DNA of 60,000 bases from Hydractinia symbiolongicarpus (GCF_029227915.1 NC_079875.1:17169001-17229000); one strand, 5' to 3'. Counted from the stretch's first letter, positions 1-13,476 are shown. Notes: generated by a model not told the origin, from the letters alone. Translations and numbers: made by a program.

Positions 1-9
1 TGATTTCTC

Positions 10-679
10 TTAAAGTCGATTCAACAAGTTCCTTGCTCTTATCAGGCTAATCACATAATTAACCAGTCTTCTAAACCTCCTGACAGTGCTCTAAATAAAA
101 TTACAAAACAAAGCCATAATTAGCTGACTAGTTGATAAGCAATAATACAATAGTATCATATATATTACTAAGAGAGAAAATCACTTTTAATTAAATTTCA
201 AACAGTTCTTGGAATAATTTGAAAGCAACTAAAAACGATGTATTAAATTTTGATGTCAAAAATCGAACGACACTTTGTGGTTGAATATTGAACATGGTTA
301 GTTTATATTTTAACTAAAGGATAATCTTAAATGGAAAGTACAGTTTGTTTTATAATATATATGACTTGAACTATGGTGGAAAAGAATTGACAGAGATAGA
401 TAACGTTTGCAGTATGTACACAATAATTCTGTTATCGATAAACTAAAATCAATACATACATTTTTGAAGCCCTGACCCTCATCATAGATGAACACTGTGG
501 TTCTACTATTCATCTGGCAAAGTTGAAATGAGCTTTGGACCTGCAAATAAAATGATTCAATACATGAATTTATTTTTCTTTTCAAAAAAGAGAAATTTAA
601 TGGGAAGTTGAACCAGTATGCACCTACTTCTGCAGGTAACGCAAACTCTCTCTTGCAATACTCTTGGCAAGTCATGGTA
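10..679 (-). CDS. Unrecognised gene, last three exons, copy 1
   Basis: I do not recognise the family. Three minus-strand exons join in frame: 628-679, 460-540 and 10-90 (stop at 10-12). Acceptors are AG|T after a weak tract, TTTGCAG and TTTATTTAG; donors are GTAGGT and GTATGT. Both internal junctions are phase 0 and the first exon enters with one base, exactly as in the copy at 6358-7398. The peptide has a CQEYCKREFAL segment, a serine/cysteine segment (SSFQLC, then TTVF), and a basic amphipathic tail containing RRFRRLVNY and RARNLLNRL before the stop. The cysteines suggest an extracellular protein, but that is inference. No upstream exons were found, so the 5' part is missing from this model. 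The conserved exon lengths, phases and tail make it a real paralogous gene piece rather than chance ORFs. Confidence 0.6.
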
Positions 680-1126
680 CTCTTTTTCAGTGATGTGATG
701 TGTTTTGTATATTATTACCATCAAACCAGACTAGCATTAAACTAAATTAAAAACATAATATACAGCTTCAAAACTTGCCTTGATTATATGTGTGATTACA
801 ACAATTTAGGCGCACCCATTCCTGCTCCCCCTCCTTCTGTGTTCAACTTTTCATTCCATATCTGGTGGATTTAGGAAACGACTTCAGTGAGGAAACTCGA
901 GGAGAGGAATTTAGAATGTAGTAGTGAAGTGAACTTTAATCCCATTTTGTGTTGCCTTTTATAACTAATCTTAAAATTCAAGTTTTTCGACAGGTTGAAT
1001 ACAACTTCAAATGCTGTGAAATTAATGTTATTGCACTACTGTTCAAGTTGAAAAAAGCGTATGGGTTGCAAGGAACTTACAGCAAGGTATGCGGGTAGCC
1101 TCATGTGTATTTCTTTTTTCTTTGAT
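680..1126. other. No gene seen
   Basis: The upstream exons expected for copy 1 of the duplicated gene should lie here or further right, but I see no convincing splice-bounded coding segment. Confidence 0.4.
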
Positions 1127-1276
1127 TCTATATTATAATACCCGTATACGTCTGTTCGTCCGTTCGTCTGTCTATCACGCAAAATAGTAGCTTAGCTGCG
1201 CAGGTAGCGAGACGCACGCAATGCGGTATAAAAAGGACGGGCGAATCGGTGGATTTTTCCACGGGCTAACGACTAG
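1127..1276 (+). mobile_element. Short non-autonomous Helitron, copy 1
   Basis: A 150-bp element begins TCTATATTATAATACCCG and ends with a near-perfect hairpin (GGTGGATTTTTCCACGGG) a few bases before a terminal CTAG followed by host T. A 5' TC, a subterminal 3' hairpin, a CTRR end and no terminal inverted repeat are Helitron hallmarks. It encodes nothing. The base before TC is T rather than the usual A. Other copies are at 29523, 31352, 42332, 48035, 48335 and 54703. Confidence 0.75.
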
Positions 1277-4200
1277 TTTAAAATAAATCCTTAAATAAAA
1301 ACTATTGATATATCAAACTGTTTTTTTTAAAGGTTTTATTCACATCACTAGTAACAATGCTAGAAATAGAACAACACTATAAACAAAAATCTTAAAAATT
1401 TGTTTTCATTCACAGCTAACCTACCATTTTATGTCGTATTTTTTGTTTTGTTTTGTTTTAAACGCAAATGAAAATATTTCAATTCCGCAAAATACATAGC
1501 CGGAATAAGCATACGAACATGTTAACGAGGTTAGTTTAATTTTTTAATTTGTCAGCGAAGTGATGTACATATAGTTTGTTTACCTTTATTATTTCTCAAG
1601 TTAACTTGTCAAATGGGCAAATTATAAACTTTTGTTAAAAAAATAGAACATGGCACTTATTTTATTCCCATTGGGCTTATTAAAATTACTGGTTTATATC
1701 TTTTTCTAGTGTTTAGCTAGCTAGCTATTGTTTTTCTTATAACTATGGTTTGGATTTTTTGAAACATCTGTAAAATACATTATGACTTGGCTATCCCTTT
1801 CCTCCAAGGCTATCCTAAGCATGTTGGGTTGGTGGTAGTAGAGTGAATGTTGGTCTTCATCATGTTATATATTCAACAAAAAGTGCAATGCAATCACCCA
1901 AGATAGTACTCATAAGTATCCTTGTGCCTTGGTTATTTAAAAATATGGCCTGTAAGAATGTTATGGTTGGAGCTACAGATAATTGTTGTTGTTTTTTAAA
2001 TTCACAAAATGTTCTGTCAATAGGTAGTATTTCTATAAGTATTGCCAGTAATATTATATTTGTAAGTTTTGCCAGATTGTTATTCCAGGTAAAGTATAAC
2101 TATGGGTATTGTAATTTATTTGTACGTAAAAGCAATGATCAAAAACTTTGTATATAAAAATAATTTTATTAAGGGGTGGTCTTCTTAGACAAAGCTGATA
2201 GAATTAACATAAAAACTTTTCTGTATTATGCTTGTTGAGTTTCTGAATTTAAGGTACTGTAAGGGGTAATAGATTTTTTATACAGAAAACGATGTATTTA
2301 AATGAAATGATAATCCATAGGCAATTTTCGGGGGAGGGGGAAGGGGGTGATTCGTTCCAAAGCTAAGAGAATTGTAGATGAACAAACCGCTCACGATTTG
2401 TTTCAAGTCACATCTTGTGTCAATGCAATAATGTTTAGCCAGGTAAGGTAGGCAGCTCTCCTTTAGATATGTTTAGTACTTGATCAATTTACCACAATAA
2501 CTTATAACCTATCAGTTATATGGCCTAAGAAAGTTAAGAAATTTTTAAATAAAATAAACAGCCTTACATGTTCAAGAAATGATAAACCTACAATACTGAT
2601 ATGAATCTAAACAGACAAACCAAAACAATAAACAATTTGTGATTACTGAGTACACTGGGTTGAACCAAAATATGTTTATTATAAATGTATATTAAATGGA
2701 AAGGTTAAAGTATATTAGCAGGGGAGTGTGACAATAATAACGATACATAGCTGGGCAGCACATCATCGCTGAGTACATGCTAGGTATAACATTCAACCTA
2801 TAATATATGGCTATGAAAAGCTGGGTAACTTTTTTAGGAAAATAATTATAACCTATATAATTATAATATATAAATTATATTCATATAAGGTATATGAAGT
2901 TTTAGTGAACTAGGTAAACATTTTATAACTCACAGTATAAAAAATATAAACTTTTTGTAGGAGTAAGAAACAAGAAGTTTGTTGGCTAGTTAGCTATAGC
3001 TAGCCAACATTAAAGTTGCCATAAATACACAATTAATATCAACAATAGTTCATATTTTTTGTCACACTACCACTACTATGCCCTCAATATACTTTTATCC
3101 ACTACGATCCTTTCAACGCGGCAGTTGAAAATTATAAAACCAACATTTGTTTATAACTAAGTTCAGGACAGCTAGTAAGCAACTTGGCGTCCTGAACTTT
3201 ATCTAAACTAATCGTTTTCATGCAATGTTTTGATTTTTTTGCCACCACGGTTAATCAGTAAAGGCGATAATGAGATAAGTTAATTACAAAAGAAGTGTAT
3301 TTTGGGTAGTATTCTATAATTCATTTTATGGATGGTATAATAAAAACAAGGGAGTACATACATGTCAAAGATATACAAGAGAAATAACTAGCTACTTTTG
3401 ACAAACACAGTTTGAAAACATTAACTTTTTTTGCCAGATTTTTTTTCGTAACTACAACTAATTATAAACATCTGACATTTAATATTACTCTCAACCCCAC
3501 TTAGGTTGGCCTCGGAGTGTCCCATGTGTAACTTTTATTGTTACTTGGCAGATCTAACATCCACAACATATTAACAGCCACGTTTTCATGTTTGGGCACG
3601 CAGTTAATTGCTGACACCAGCTATATGGATTGTTGAAACGTGCTCTTTCATGATAAAGCCCCCATTTGTTTTAAATGACCTATGTAGTTAGGCATCACAA
3701 TTTGAGAGTTTTAATTATATAGTTTTCAATCATCTTGTAGCTACAATGGCGCGCCAAAATGAACAGTACAGTACATCAGAGTATTTTTGAGTATAAACCG
3801 GATAATTTAGAAAGGTAAATACAAGGCGAATGTTTGGCAATTTTTAGTAGATCATAGCAGTCTAACGTAAAAACACTGTAAAATAGTTGGTCACTAGTGG
3901 AAAAATCCGAGAAGCCGCCCGTCCTTTATATATCGCAGCTTTAGATTATTTTTTCGCCAGTGGACGAAAAATTGCATTCTTTGTCAGACGGAAAAGGCTA
4001 TAACCGTGGAACCTCCACGCCTAAAAAAACGTTCTAGTTACCACGGAACATTCTGGCTTCTAAAAAAATATCGTCTCCCTGATGCGCTATTAGTTTTGAA
4101 ATATAAGACAGCATACTATATTATAAAAAAGAATTCGACTTTCGGAATGCGAGAATAAATTTAGGTGAGCAGATTTTATGTGTTTTGTGTGGCTCCATAC

Positions 4201-6357
4201 AACGCCCTGTCAAAATAAACTGTTAACCAATCAGATCATGGCATTTTTTCAAGTTACCCATAATATATGATGATATATAGCATTGAAGGTCGCAGCATGC
4301 TGATGTCAGCATCAGGGAGCATGCAACTAAACAATGCTCATTATCACGTGATCTGACGGCGAGAGTTAAAAATGTAAAGGTGAAGGCAAACAAAAGTTGA
4401 TATAATCGACACTGAGCTTTATTTGGTTAACAATTATGCGAAAAACAGAGAAGCATTGCTCTATCAATGTAGTATAACTTTGGATATGGACTATGTTTAA
4501 GATAAATGGACTTTAGGAAAGAATTTGCTAAATCAAAAGTTTCAAAATATCAGATACGTGACAGATAAGAATACAGATACAGAGAGTTGGCTTTTTTCCT
4601 TGTAAACAAAGCTAGACTTGTGGTTGGGTTAACACGCATTGTTTTGTAAAGAAATTTCTGAACATTCCTGGGAAAAACGCGCTGAGTCATTCTTTGCATA
4701 GCCCCTACATAATACACATTACCCTCAATATAATGGAAAGTATTAAAACTAAATATTATTTCCATAGCAATAAGGAGATACTTATGTTGAGAATACATAA
4801 TGGCTAATTTTAAGTAGTTCGGGATGATTACTTTATCATATGACTATTTTGAACTGGTAGAAAAAACTTCCATTTGGAAATAATAATTGTTCATTTTCTT
4901 TCTTGAAGAATCAAAGTAAGGTTTTTAAATATAATTTTTTCTACTCTGTTTAGTATCACGATTTTTTGTCTATTTTACTTTTTGTGTTTATAGCAAAAAA
5001 TATATATTAAAGAGAATCGTACTAAGAGAAAGAAAAACTGCCAAAGTTTTAGTTTCGTGTCGTGCTTAACTGATGCAATGTAAAGAATATTTGGCAGAGG
5101 ACTTCCTCTGAGTAAATTTGTTTAAAGGAAAAAACTAAATTTGGTCTGGAATATTTTCAACTACCGTGTCAGATTTTTATAATAGCGTTTTATTTGCCGC
5201 GACGATGTGATGATGTGTCTGCCAATTCTTTAAGTCTTATACATGTCCAGACATTTGGATATTATACAACCCTTAGGTTCCTATTAATTGCGCAAACTTA
5301 TGAAAAATGGCAAAACCGATTTCCCCCTTTTTTAAATTAGCCTGAGAATGGTAGTTTAAGGCAATTTTTTATCATTTTATCACGCAAGATATGTAAAAAC
5401 CGATGAATTAAGAGAATTAATTGTATTATAAACAGGCGGTGATGTTTTGAGCTTCTGATCTCCTTACAGAAAGCTGATATAAGCGAAAGTTTATTGCTAC
5501 AAATTTGTTCCATTTATGACATCATAATATCATAATATGTTCGAAAAACTACGAACCACGAAGGTTAAGAACAAAACGAAGCATCCTACTGAACTACGAC
5601 ACAAAATCACTTTTTTTCAATCCAAAAACACACAAAAAAACTATAAAAACATCCACAGCCTAAAGAGTCAAACGAACACTTTCTATGTGTTTGTCAATGT
5701 ATTTAATTAAGGATATCAGTCAATCGAAGGATCGTTTCATAATTACTTATCAGTGAATTTCCTCTCAATAATGACGTTAAAAATGTCAAATCGAAAAATT
5801 GTGATTTCTAGACTCTGATGGGCTAATAAAAACTTTTCGTTTCAATCCGTTTTAATTCAAACAATAAGTTGAAATAGTTATTTTACCTTTTCTTGAATAG
5901 GTAGCCAAATTAAAGCATTTTTCTTACCTTATTCCGTGCTAATACAATTAGTACTTGAGTGGAAATTAACCTTGGCATGCCGCAAAATATTTTTGTTTGG
6001 AAACTTCTCCAAAACCTTGTTAGGCGAAAAATGACTAATTTTTTAAATCGTATTTTTTAGCATCACAGATTGAAATTTGTACCAACATTGAAAAAGCTTT
6101 AAATTCATAAGATATATAAGGTTTTTTGTTTAACTTCTCCTTTAAAACTTCGGCTAGCTGCAAGGTTTGCACAAATAGACAATTTTTTTCTGAAGGGATT
6201 TGAACCTCATATTGACATAGAACAGATCTGTGTATAGGAAAAAACATAAGAATCTATTTACAAAAACGACTAATATGTACTACAATGACAGGTATAACAC
6301 AAGTTAAAATTAAGAAGTTTGTATAATATAAGAAGTGTCAATGTATTTTCGTTTATC
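1277..6357. other. Long non-coding stretch
   Basis: AT-rich sequence with no convincing gene. The longest ORFs (1843-2157 plus, 4550-4798 minus, 6035-6247 minus) show no recognisable domain or splice-consistent neighbours. The only element I can name is a decayed Helitron 3' end at 3894-3950. Confidence 0.45.
3894..3950 (-). mobile_element. Degraded Helitron 3' end
   Basis: Reading the minus strand, the segment matches the end of the short Helitron family: a GGACGGGCGGC-like stretch, remnants of the hairpin (GGATTTTTCCAC) and a terminal CTAG. The 5' end is not recognisable. Confidence 0.45.
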
Positions 6358-7398
6358 CTACAGATCTTGCAGGCGATTTAAGAGCTTCCTTGCCCGCATC
6401 AGGTGAATTATGTATTTAACAACCCGGCGGAATCTTGAATTTTCAACAATAGAATTCTAGATAAAAAGGAAAACAGAATATAAATAAATACACGATTTCA
6501 AGTTTTAATAATATAGCTTTGAAAGAACAGTTTTAAAATAAAGCCCAGCAGATGTTTTCTTCTTAATTTTGCCTCATCTCTGCGCATTAAGGTTCCCTAA
6601 GTGAGTTATTTAACAGTTCTACTTAGACATATTCGGTTGGACGTTTAAAACATTGTACATATAAATTTTCATATTATATGTTTTAGAGCTGCTTGCTGTT
6701 ATAATTTTCCATAATTATTCAAACGTTTAAGCCCAATAAGGATTTTTGAAAAAAATGAAAATTCAGTGACAACATTTAAAGCTATCTCATGTGAAATCAA
6801 CTTGCCATTAAGTGGGAGGTAAGCATTAAGCAGTAATTAAGAAGGGTCACTTAAAGCCCAATCTGGATAGGTCTTATAAGATTAATAATCCACAGAACCT
6901 ATTTGATGCAGCTTGGATTGGTGATCTAGGCCTAAACCTGGACAAAAAACTTTAAGTATTTTTTAATTTCAGTGATACAGTGATACATGCATTATATATT
7001 GTTGGCTTTCAAATCCAATCCCTCCCTTTTATCCTCCTTTTTAAGAGTATATTCAAAGTTCTGATACACTTTACCACTGAAAACAGTATGATTCTGATTG
7101 CAAAGTGAGGCAGAGCTTGAAGTAATCTAGAGACACTGTTACCCCATCTGCCACTTTATAACATAGCAACATACGTTTTGTAATGATTGATTCTCTTCAT
7201 ATACAAACACATTCTGTCGATTACTTGTTTGGCAAAATACAAAACAAGCCTCTTTCTATAAAAAAATGGTATACTGCTATATTTAATTTTAATTATTATT
7301 ATAGATTTAAACTCGTTAGTTTTGTAGTATTTACCCTTCCTGTCACTGCAAACTGTATTTTACAGTACTCATCTTCACATGCATCCATCATCTTTAAC
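6358..7398 (-). CDS. Unrecognised gene, last three exons, copy 2
   Basis: This is the paralogue of the exons at 10-679. The exons are 7335-7398, 7070-7126 and 6358-6456 (TAG at 6358-6360), with the same entry phase and phase 0 internal junctions. Conserved pieces are CEDEYCKIQFAV (compare CQEYCKREFAL), ITSSSASLC with HTVF (compare VQSSFQLC with TTVF), and a basic tail with SRFRRVVKY and RARKLLNRLQDL. The middle exon is eight codons shorter and uses a weaker donor, GTGTAT. The tail differs mostly by conservative changes, which suggests protein-level selection since duplication. Upstream exons beyond 7398 were not identified. Function is unknown. Confidence 0.6.
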
Positions 7399-9151
7399 CT
7401 ATAAAATCAGGAGAGAAAAAGGGAAATTCAAATCAATTCTACTAACAACAAACAAACATATAAAGAAGTACATTTTCCAACAATATGGAGATTAAAAAAA
7501 ATCCTTCTCAGGAGGCAATCTCAATACCAACCAAAGGGATAACCAAGTAACCTTCATCAATTTCTTCATGAAACTTTCATTTCAAAAATATGTGCTAGGA
7601 ACTCTGTAAATCAAAATAATATTTCCCAGATTGTGCAGTACCAGTGTAAGCTAACATCAGAACTCACTTGTCATCAAATCAATGTACAACAGAATTTTCA
7701 TCTGTATTTCCTTTCCTTTTTGAAAAAAAAAGTATTGAAATTTCGTTTTCTTAAACCTCTCAAGTGTTTATTGTAAGACTGTGTTAATATCATGCGCTAC
7801 CATTTTGAGAAACGTTCTGATTGGTTGTTTATAATGTAATGCACACAACGAAGCGCGAACAACACAAAAAGAAATTTAAAAATAAAAAAACACATGAAGT
7901 TTAGAAGTTGCCTAAAAGTCAATGTAAAAACGCCATCATAGAAAAGACATTGTAACTTGATATTTCTTTGAAAAGAGATATTAAGAGATATTACACTTGC
8001 GACTGCTATCATATTTCATGAAGTAGAGGTACCTGTCAACCAAACTAACAAGACGGGCGTCGGTTACGTAAAATTTGTATTTCGACTCTAATTATGCTAA
8101 GACAACATGGCTTTAATTTTCAGATATTGCATATGGGTATTGTTTGATAAATTCTTGAATATATGATATTCTTATCAGGTCCCTTCCCTCTTCTCATATT
8201 TGTTTAAGTAATTATAAATTTAGTAAAAGTCCAGAGTTTGGTGACTTATGTATACATTATCAGAACTTTTTCCCCAAAAATTAATCTGATATTGGATCAA
8301 ATTTCTTATTGTAACTCTTATCGTTGTAAATTTTATGATTTCTCTATCTACTTTTAATTGTTGTTACTTCTGTCTTTAAAGAACTTTAGAATTAAGAAAA
8401 GTATTAGGTGAAGATTCAGTTTAAAAATATTGTTGTCATTGGAATTCTTTGTCGGCCTATGTGCATGTAGAATTTCATGGCCGTAGCCTTTCTTGTTTAG
8501 TATATATATAGAGGGAGTACCTGGAAACGCGGATTGAATAGTCTCTAAACGGTCCGACTTTAAAGGTATAGACGGGTTGTGGCTTTTAAGAAGTTTGTAT
8601 TTGTTGCAACATCAACTGCATTTTGTTTATATATTTATAAGGCGTTAGATGAAACGTTGAGCACGTAAATCTGTAGACCGAGTTTACCAGCATCTAGTTA
8701 GCATTCGTGTTAAAAACAATTTATATCAATTTTTCATATGTTATTTTAAAAATAGTGCAGCACACAGATAAAAGTAGAAACAAAATGATATTGTATTAGG
8801 ATAACAGAGAAGAAACTAGAATTTAAACATATACAATGCATCATAATTTTTGCTGTGTTGCGCTTCCCATCTTCATCTTCTACAAACAGCTTGTTTTTAT
8901 GTGTTTTTCAAGGAATAATTTCCTGGCTCTTTTCAAACCCATTTTGCTCTAAAGCCAAGCGCCAGACGGATGGTTGCTAAAGTAGCGTTTTAAATGTAAA
9001 ATAGGAGTTTCTAGAGTATTTTTGTTACTCAAGAAAAATGCATACGAGAATATAAATTAAACTTAATGTTTGTTTCTTAAAGAAACATACTCACAGTGAG
9101 ATGATATTTTGTTGCAGTTCCCACGTGTTTTATCTGTGAAAGATGCTTAAC
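7399..9151. other. No gene identified
   Basis: The 5' exons of copy 2 would be expected here on the minus strand. A short open stretch on the minus strand near 7510-7570 looks protein-like (EEIDEGYLVIPLV) but lacks good splice sites, so I do not call it. Confidence 0.35.
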
Positions 9152-9587
9152 GCTTGGTTCCCACTGTGGTTTAATTTGGCTTTCAATATCAAACCTAACA
9201 GGTTTTAAATGTGTTTTTAAAATTATAATAAAACCTGAGCATTCCCACTGTGTTTTAAAAGCAAAAACATGTAGCGTTTGGTACCCTTTGTGTGATTTAT
9301 CAAAAATCACTGGATATTGGCGAATAAGTACGCTAAGATTCTCTTCCTGTACCAAACAAAGTTTATTTTCTGCCATTTTTTATTCCCTTTTCTGTCTTAA
9401 CGTGAATGCGCAAAATGTGCCCTAAAATCGTTGAAAACTCCTTCGGCATTTGTCGGCGCCTTTGAACTTTAAACAACAATATCAAAATTTTTTGATCTAA
9501 GGTTTTATTTTATCTGTGGTTTAAACAGGTTTATGGCGAAAATTTTAAAACACGAACGCGTTCACATTCCCACAGTGGAAACCGAGC
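9152..9587 (-). mobile_element. PIF/Harbinger-like short element with MADF remnant
   Basis: The termini are inverted repeats: GCTTGGTTCCCACTGTGG on the left and the complement of GCTCGGTTTCCACTGTGG on the right, flanked by TTAA-like sequence. The minus strand encodes a fragment beginning MAENKLCLVQEENLS and continuing LIRQYPVIFDKSHKGY, which resembles the start of a MADF (Myb/SANT-like) domain. PIF/Harbinger elements carry such a DNA-binding protein beside the transposase. The domain is cut off after about 33 residues, so the element is an internally deleted, non-autonomous derivative. An internal GGGAATGCTC-type palindrome resembles a second terminus. Confidence 0.6.
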
Positions 9588-9704
9588 TTAAAGCTCGATT
9601 CCCACTGTGGTTTAAGTGTGTTTTAAGTATGTTTTAAATAAGATTTTAATGTTAAAGCATAATGGGAACGTGTTCGCGTTTTAAAATTTCGGCATAAAAC
9701 CTAC

Positions 9705-9984
9705 TTAACCCTATTCGGTCCGGGGGGCGGATTCCGCCCCCCCCCCCCCCCCTGACGGTTTTTTGCGAAGCAATTGAGCTTTGCGAGCGAAGCGAGCAAA
9801 GCGAAATTGTGGAGCACGTTTGCTACACGCGAGGTATACCAAGAGAATTATTGAGATTCTCAAAATTCCGATAGAAAAAAAATCATATAAAATCAGCGTA
9901 AAGAAATAGGACTGATATTTTTGCACATAAAGCTAGGGTATTTTTTTTTCTAATAAAAAAAGTAAGTTTGGACCGAGGGGTTAA
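9705..9984. mobile_element. piggyBac-like MITE (TTAA/CCCTATTCGG family), copy A
   Basis: The 280-bp segment starts TTAACCCTATTCGGTCC and ends GGACCGAGGGGTTAA, giving terminal inverted repeats at TTAA sites. TTAA target duplication with CCC termini is characteristic of piggyBac-type elements. It carries a G/C homopolymer hairpin near the left end and no ORF of its own. Confidence 0.6.
9719..9752. repeat. G/C homopolymer hairpin
   Basis: A run of G, then CGGATTCCG, then about seventeen C bases forms a self-complementary GC hairpin. The same motif recurs inverted near 13398-13434. Run lengths in such tracts are unreliable in assemblies. Confidence 0.7.
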
Positions 9985-12769
9985 AGTATAAGTTTAGTAA
10001 AAAATGCAATTAGTACGGCTCGTACCCCCCCCCACCCCCGGATTTTGACCCCCCGTCTTTTGGTCCGGATTATACGTCCGCCAAACTTGAACACACAAAG
10101 AGGAACATGCCGTGAACAAGAAACGGTAGTCGGCATTTTAGACACGTATATTTTACAGACCCAAAATATGCCTTATTTCTTTGTATTATAGCTAATTATT
10201 GTATAAATAATTAATTAATTATTTTGCAATTTTGCTTCTAATACTATTATAGTTGTATTTTAATAAAACATAATAGTATTAAAACGGTTTTCTTCCTCTG
10301 AAAAATGTTTTTGCTAGTCCTGTTTCTAATCGACTTTACTTGTGTATTTTAAGCTTTTTTGTTGCTGTGCTTTTTCTGGAGATTTTAGTTGGATTGGAAA
10401 GCTCCTGTGTAAGGTACCCTTTCCTAAAAAAATATTGAAGTAATTTGTACAATTATAACGCGCCGAGCTGTGTTTTATTTTATTGTTTCTAAGAAGATGT
10501 AAGAATACAATATTATCAATTTTAATTGGTTTTATCCAAATCAAGGTAAGGCTTAATCACACGAAAGGTAGCTAGAGCTCAGTTTTGTATAAAAGAATTG
10601 AAAGTAATTTGTAGAATACATATGGAGAAGCTGTATTACTACCTAACTGATAGCCAGATATAGGAAAACCTGTAGCTAGGGCGCAGACAAAACAAATAGC
10701 TCTGTGTGCTAACAAATAGCTCTGTGAGCTGACCAACCGTTTTTTATCACAGTTTTTTGTTTATTATATAAGTAACCTGTTACAGTAACTAAAAAAAATA
10801 TCCACTTTTGCTATCAAACCAACAGCAATGTAATTGTCAATAGGAATTAGTTTTCTGTATACCCTCCCTGAGAACAAGGTTTAAAATGACATTAAAACAT
10901 TAAAACTGTCATTAAACAGAACTTCAAGGATGCCCAAGCCGCACCACGTCCTCTAAACGGCGTGGGCATCTTCGAAACTGCTTGTAATTTTAGAACAAGG
11001 GTGCTGATAGCTGCATACGCCGTATAACGTGCAGGCGGTTTTGGGCAAGTTTAGCGTTTTGCGAAGAAGTTGAAGTATTCACCCGAAAAAGCCTGCATAG
11101 GCCATAAAATAAAATATGTGGTAGTAAAGTTCTTAAAAGAACTGTTTTTGATGGTTTTTGATAAAATTTACTTGATAAATAACTTTTAAACTTTATTAAC
11201 TCCTTTCTCTTAAAGCATCTTTTTCCACTAATCGTCCACAAGGTATGTTACAAGGAATTGAATTTTGGAAATGCTCCAGGCAAGTTCGGTTTTGGAAGAC
11301 AATCACTAATTTAATTGGAAAAGTTGCCCGAACTCGCCCTTATATATGTGGTCGTTTGTAGCTTATTGACACCCTCTTATTTTAGAATATTCTCAGGATT
11401 AATAGACCAAGAGAAATTACATCACAGTTTCTTGTCCACCCCCCACGTGTGTTTGAGAACAACCCACATAACAAAGTTCATTATTTTTTAAATTATTTGT
11501 GTAAAAATTACTATTTCATTCACGATAAACCATTTGTCAGTCTTTTATTCATCCAACAAAAATCCTATCCAAGGTGCTTTTCTATTAGTGCTGAATTTAA
11601 TAATTGGCATGGTTCAGCATAGTTTTTAAAAGGGTCTGATTGCAAAATATGATTGCCAAAGTTCAGTACTTGTAATATTTGTGTATTTGTGTACTCAGCT
11701 TCTAAAACACACACAAGAGATATTATAATTTCCTCTGGATGATTACATTAATGTTGGTTGAAGAAAAACTGAATGATGAGAAGCATATGTTTTTAAATGG
11801 GTCTAGGACAATAAACTTATTTAATTTCAAATAAACACTTCTAAAATGATTTTGTCAGATTTGGAAACTGTTGGTATGGTTGGAACTTTGCATATAGAAT
11901 TAGTAAAGTTGCCAAATTGTTTAGTTTTTTTCTTTTATACTTTTCCGAATTAGCCTTAATTATTTATGAGATGAAAAACAGTGCTTTCAATTCCATTGAC
12001 TTGGCCATGCCTTAAAGGCACTGGAAGCTTCACTATATGAAAATGTTTTCTTTTTCTTTTAGATTGTGTACAATGGGAGTGAGTGATGTAATCTTCTAAT
12101 GCGTGTGGTGAAAAGAAGACGAATCCGTTATTGTTTTTCTGCCCAAATTTGAAGCTATTTAATATATCTTGATAAAGTTAAAAAACTGTTTTGATTGTTT
12201 GTTTTTGTTTTAATTGTTTCCCGTGAGTTTTCGAAATTCGTTCCAGTAGATTATATGGCTTCTACTGCCGGTATTTTTACGTGAAAAAAATACTGTTTTG
12301 TTGTAAGGTCATTTACGAAATCGTTAACGTTAGGACCAACTTCTGCGGGTTGTACAACTCGATGTATAACATATCTTTCGGAATACTGCTAAATGTGTAA
12401 TTTTGTATTGCGCTCTTTACTTTTATCATTCTGTGGGAAAAGGCGGTACAAAATTTTAACACGCGTTATTCGTTTTTGTTAGTTTCGCGTAATCTAATTT
12501 TCTCGCACATTTTGAAAAGAATATCCCACGCACATCAAATACTCGCGCAGTCTATTCGCAAGAAAAAACTGTTTTTGCGCAACGAATTGTTCTGCAGAGC
12601 GTTCATTTTCCTACCTCGTCCCCAGGGTTCTTCTATATGATATTCAATTTTGATGTATTTCGGAAGATGTTAGCGCCAAAGAAACAAGAAGAGCTAGGGA
12701 CAAAGTATTGGATAGTTTAATTTTGCTTGCAACTTGCGAAATGCTTCGCAACCTTTTTTTTAATTTCTA
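9985..12769. other. DNA between two piggyBac-like ends, no gene
   Basis: This 2.8-kb segment lies between the MITE-like ends at 9705-9984 and about 12770-13476 and may have moved with them. It holds a C-rich patch at 10026-10060, a 21-bp direct repeat near 10692-10735 (AACAAATAGCTCTGTG twice) and an imperfect hairpin at 10927-10972 (GATGCCCA pairing with TGGGCATC). A minus-strand ORF at 10990-11241 has a weak resemblance to a LINE reverse transcriptase end and is not called. Confidence 0.4.
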
Positions 12770-13476
12770 GTTTTAATAACTCCTGATTGCTTTCTTATAT
12801 GGCTATGATACTTGCTGAGTTTCAGCATTTCTCTATTAGACACCTGCATGCTAAATTTTTAGGTCCCATACCTTTCAGAGGCTTTGATATTGGCCATTAC
12901 TCGAAACTACCCCTAAAATCTCTATAAAATCCTTATATTGGGGAAAATATAATAACTCCTGTTAGGATTATCCTTAGAACTTGAAACTTGCAACACAACT
13001 TTGTTTCATCAAGAAGAATCATTTTGAATAATTTTGACACGTGACTAATCCGATTTCCCGATTTTGTCGGATTTTACCCGAAATTCGGAAGAAAACGGAT
13101 TTTCGGGCAATTTTTGGCAATTTTTTATTCGATCCATGTAAAAACCGGAAGATATGTTAAAAAAAATTATTTAGATTTTAGAAACTTTAAACAGAATGTA
13201 AAAATTCGCCTTAGAACAAAAGTAATTATATTTTAAGCAGATAGTGGCATTTTTACCAATTTTCAAGCTTTTGATGACGTCACAGAAAATGTGCTGACGC
13301 AAGCAAATATTTATTGCCGCCATTTTGTTCCTTTTATGACGTACTATAAGTGTGCCAAGTTTGATTCAATTTGTACAATCCTATGAAAAGTTATTGAGGG
13401 GGGGGGGGGGCGGAATCCGCCCCCCCCCCCCCCCGGTCATAGTATGTTCGAAAAACCCCGGACCGAATAGGGTTAA
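12770..13476 (-). mobile_element. piggyBac-like MITE, copy B
   Basis: The right end, read on the minus strand, is TTAACCCTATTCGGTCCGGGG. Its interior (GTTCCTTTTATGACGTACTA and the CAGAGGCTTTGATATT region) matches copy C at 16544-17206 in inverse orientation. The left boundary is not clear and is set where similarity to copy C fades. It contains a G13-CGGAATCCG-C hairpin at 13398-13434. Confidence 0.55.

Noticed and set aside
1843-2157. 104-codon plus-strand ORF
   Set aside because: It begins at GTG, shows no domain, no splice-consistent neighbours and no homologue in the window.
10990-11241. LINE reverse transcriptase fragment (minus strand, LLPHILFYGLC)
   Set aside because: The resemblance is confined to one short motif, with no catalytic FADD or neighbouring RT or endonuclease sequence. 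Chance cannot be excluded.
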